Below are positions 12,634 to 12,647 of a stretch of 12,647 nt of DNA, in pieces. Source of the stretch: Oscillospiraceae bacterium (GTDB taxonomy: Bacteria; Bacillota; Clostridia; Oscillospirales; UBA929); the NCBI GenBank assembly GCA_009784085.1, contig WRCJ01000048.1, forward strand, positions 1 through 12,647. The letters are read 5' to 3'. The number at the start of each line of letters is the position of its first letter. Within the stretch, counting starts at the first letter, position 1. The translations under genes and the position numbers were made by a program. The notes below the pieces were generated by a model. It saw only the letters and a list, made by a program, of their open reading frames with translations. It had not been told where the DNA came from and made no database searches.

Positions 12634-12647
12634 CCACCCTCTTTTCC

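Overview
The window is GC-rich bacterial DNA. Every convincing gene except a partial transposase at the left edge lies on the minus strand, so the text follows transcription from right to left. Strong Shine-Dalgarno (SD) sites of the GGAGG type, several stop/start overlaps, a lipobox lipoprotein, a type I-beta DAHP synthase and a shikimate kinase-shikimate dehydrogenase fusion suggest a Bacillota (Clostridia-like) genome. That assignment is inference; other anaerobic lineages, including spirochaetes, are not excluded.

Layout from right to left. (1) 12433-12647 is an upstream region with a duplicated 12-mer beside a plausible promoter and a perfect 20-bp palindrome near the edge. (2) 11794-12432 encodes an unrecognised 212-residue protein. 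(3) 11547-11793 is a gap dominated by a decamer tandem array. (4) 10380-11546 and 9116-10330 are two paralogous serine hydrolases of the class C beta-lactamase fold, both without a signal peptide. (5) 8258-9055, 7371-8153 and 6420-7370 form a complete ABC-2 type exporter: two different permeases (COG4587-like and COG3694-like) and an ATPase (COG4586-like). (6) 5697-6362 encodes a SIMPL-domain protein and 4494-5627 a lipoprotein with a poly-Gly linker and one InlB-type repeat. (7) 308-4448 is a compact aromatic-amino-acid cluster in the order aroC, aroK-aroE fusion, DAHP synthase, chorismate mutase, aroQ, with tiny overlaps (TGATG, ATGA) that imply translational coupling. (8) 2-220 is the 3' end of a transposase gene on the plus strand, converging on the aro cluster.

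The aro genes cover DAHP synthesis, dehydroquinate dehydration, shikimate formation and phosphorylation, chorismate synthesis and the first step towards prephenate. aroB (dehydroquinate synthase) and aroA (EPSP synthase) are absent, so they must lie elsewhere or beyond the transposase.

The most unusual trait is a concentration of unrelated short tandem repeats, with units of 3, 6, 7, 8, 9, 10, 12 and 14 bases. They occur at gene junctions and, in frame, inside aroC and the lipoprotein gene. Two intergenic arrays begin at the stop codon of the upstream gene and fill the spacer before the next one. One of them repeats an SD-like AGAGG motif five times. I see no CRISPR array, tRNA, rRNA or recognisable riboswitch, and I cannot claim a new defence or mobile system here. 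The best candidate for an undescribed functional unit is the pair of cytosolic serine hydrolases directly upstream of the ABC exporter.
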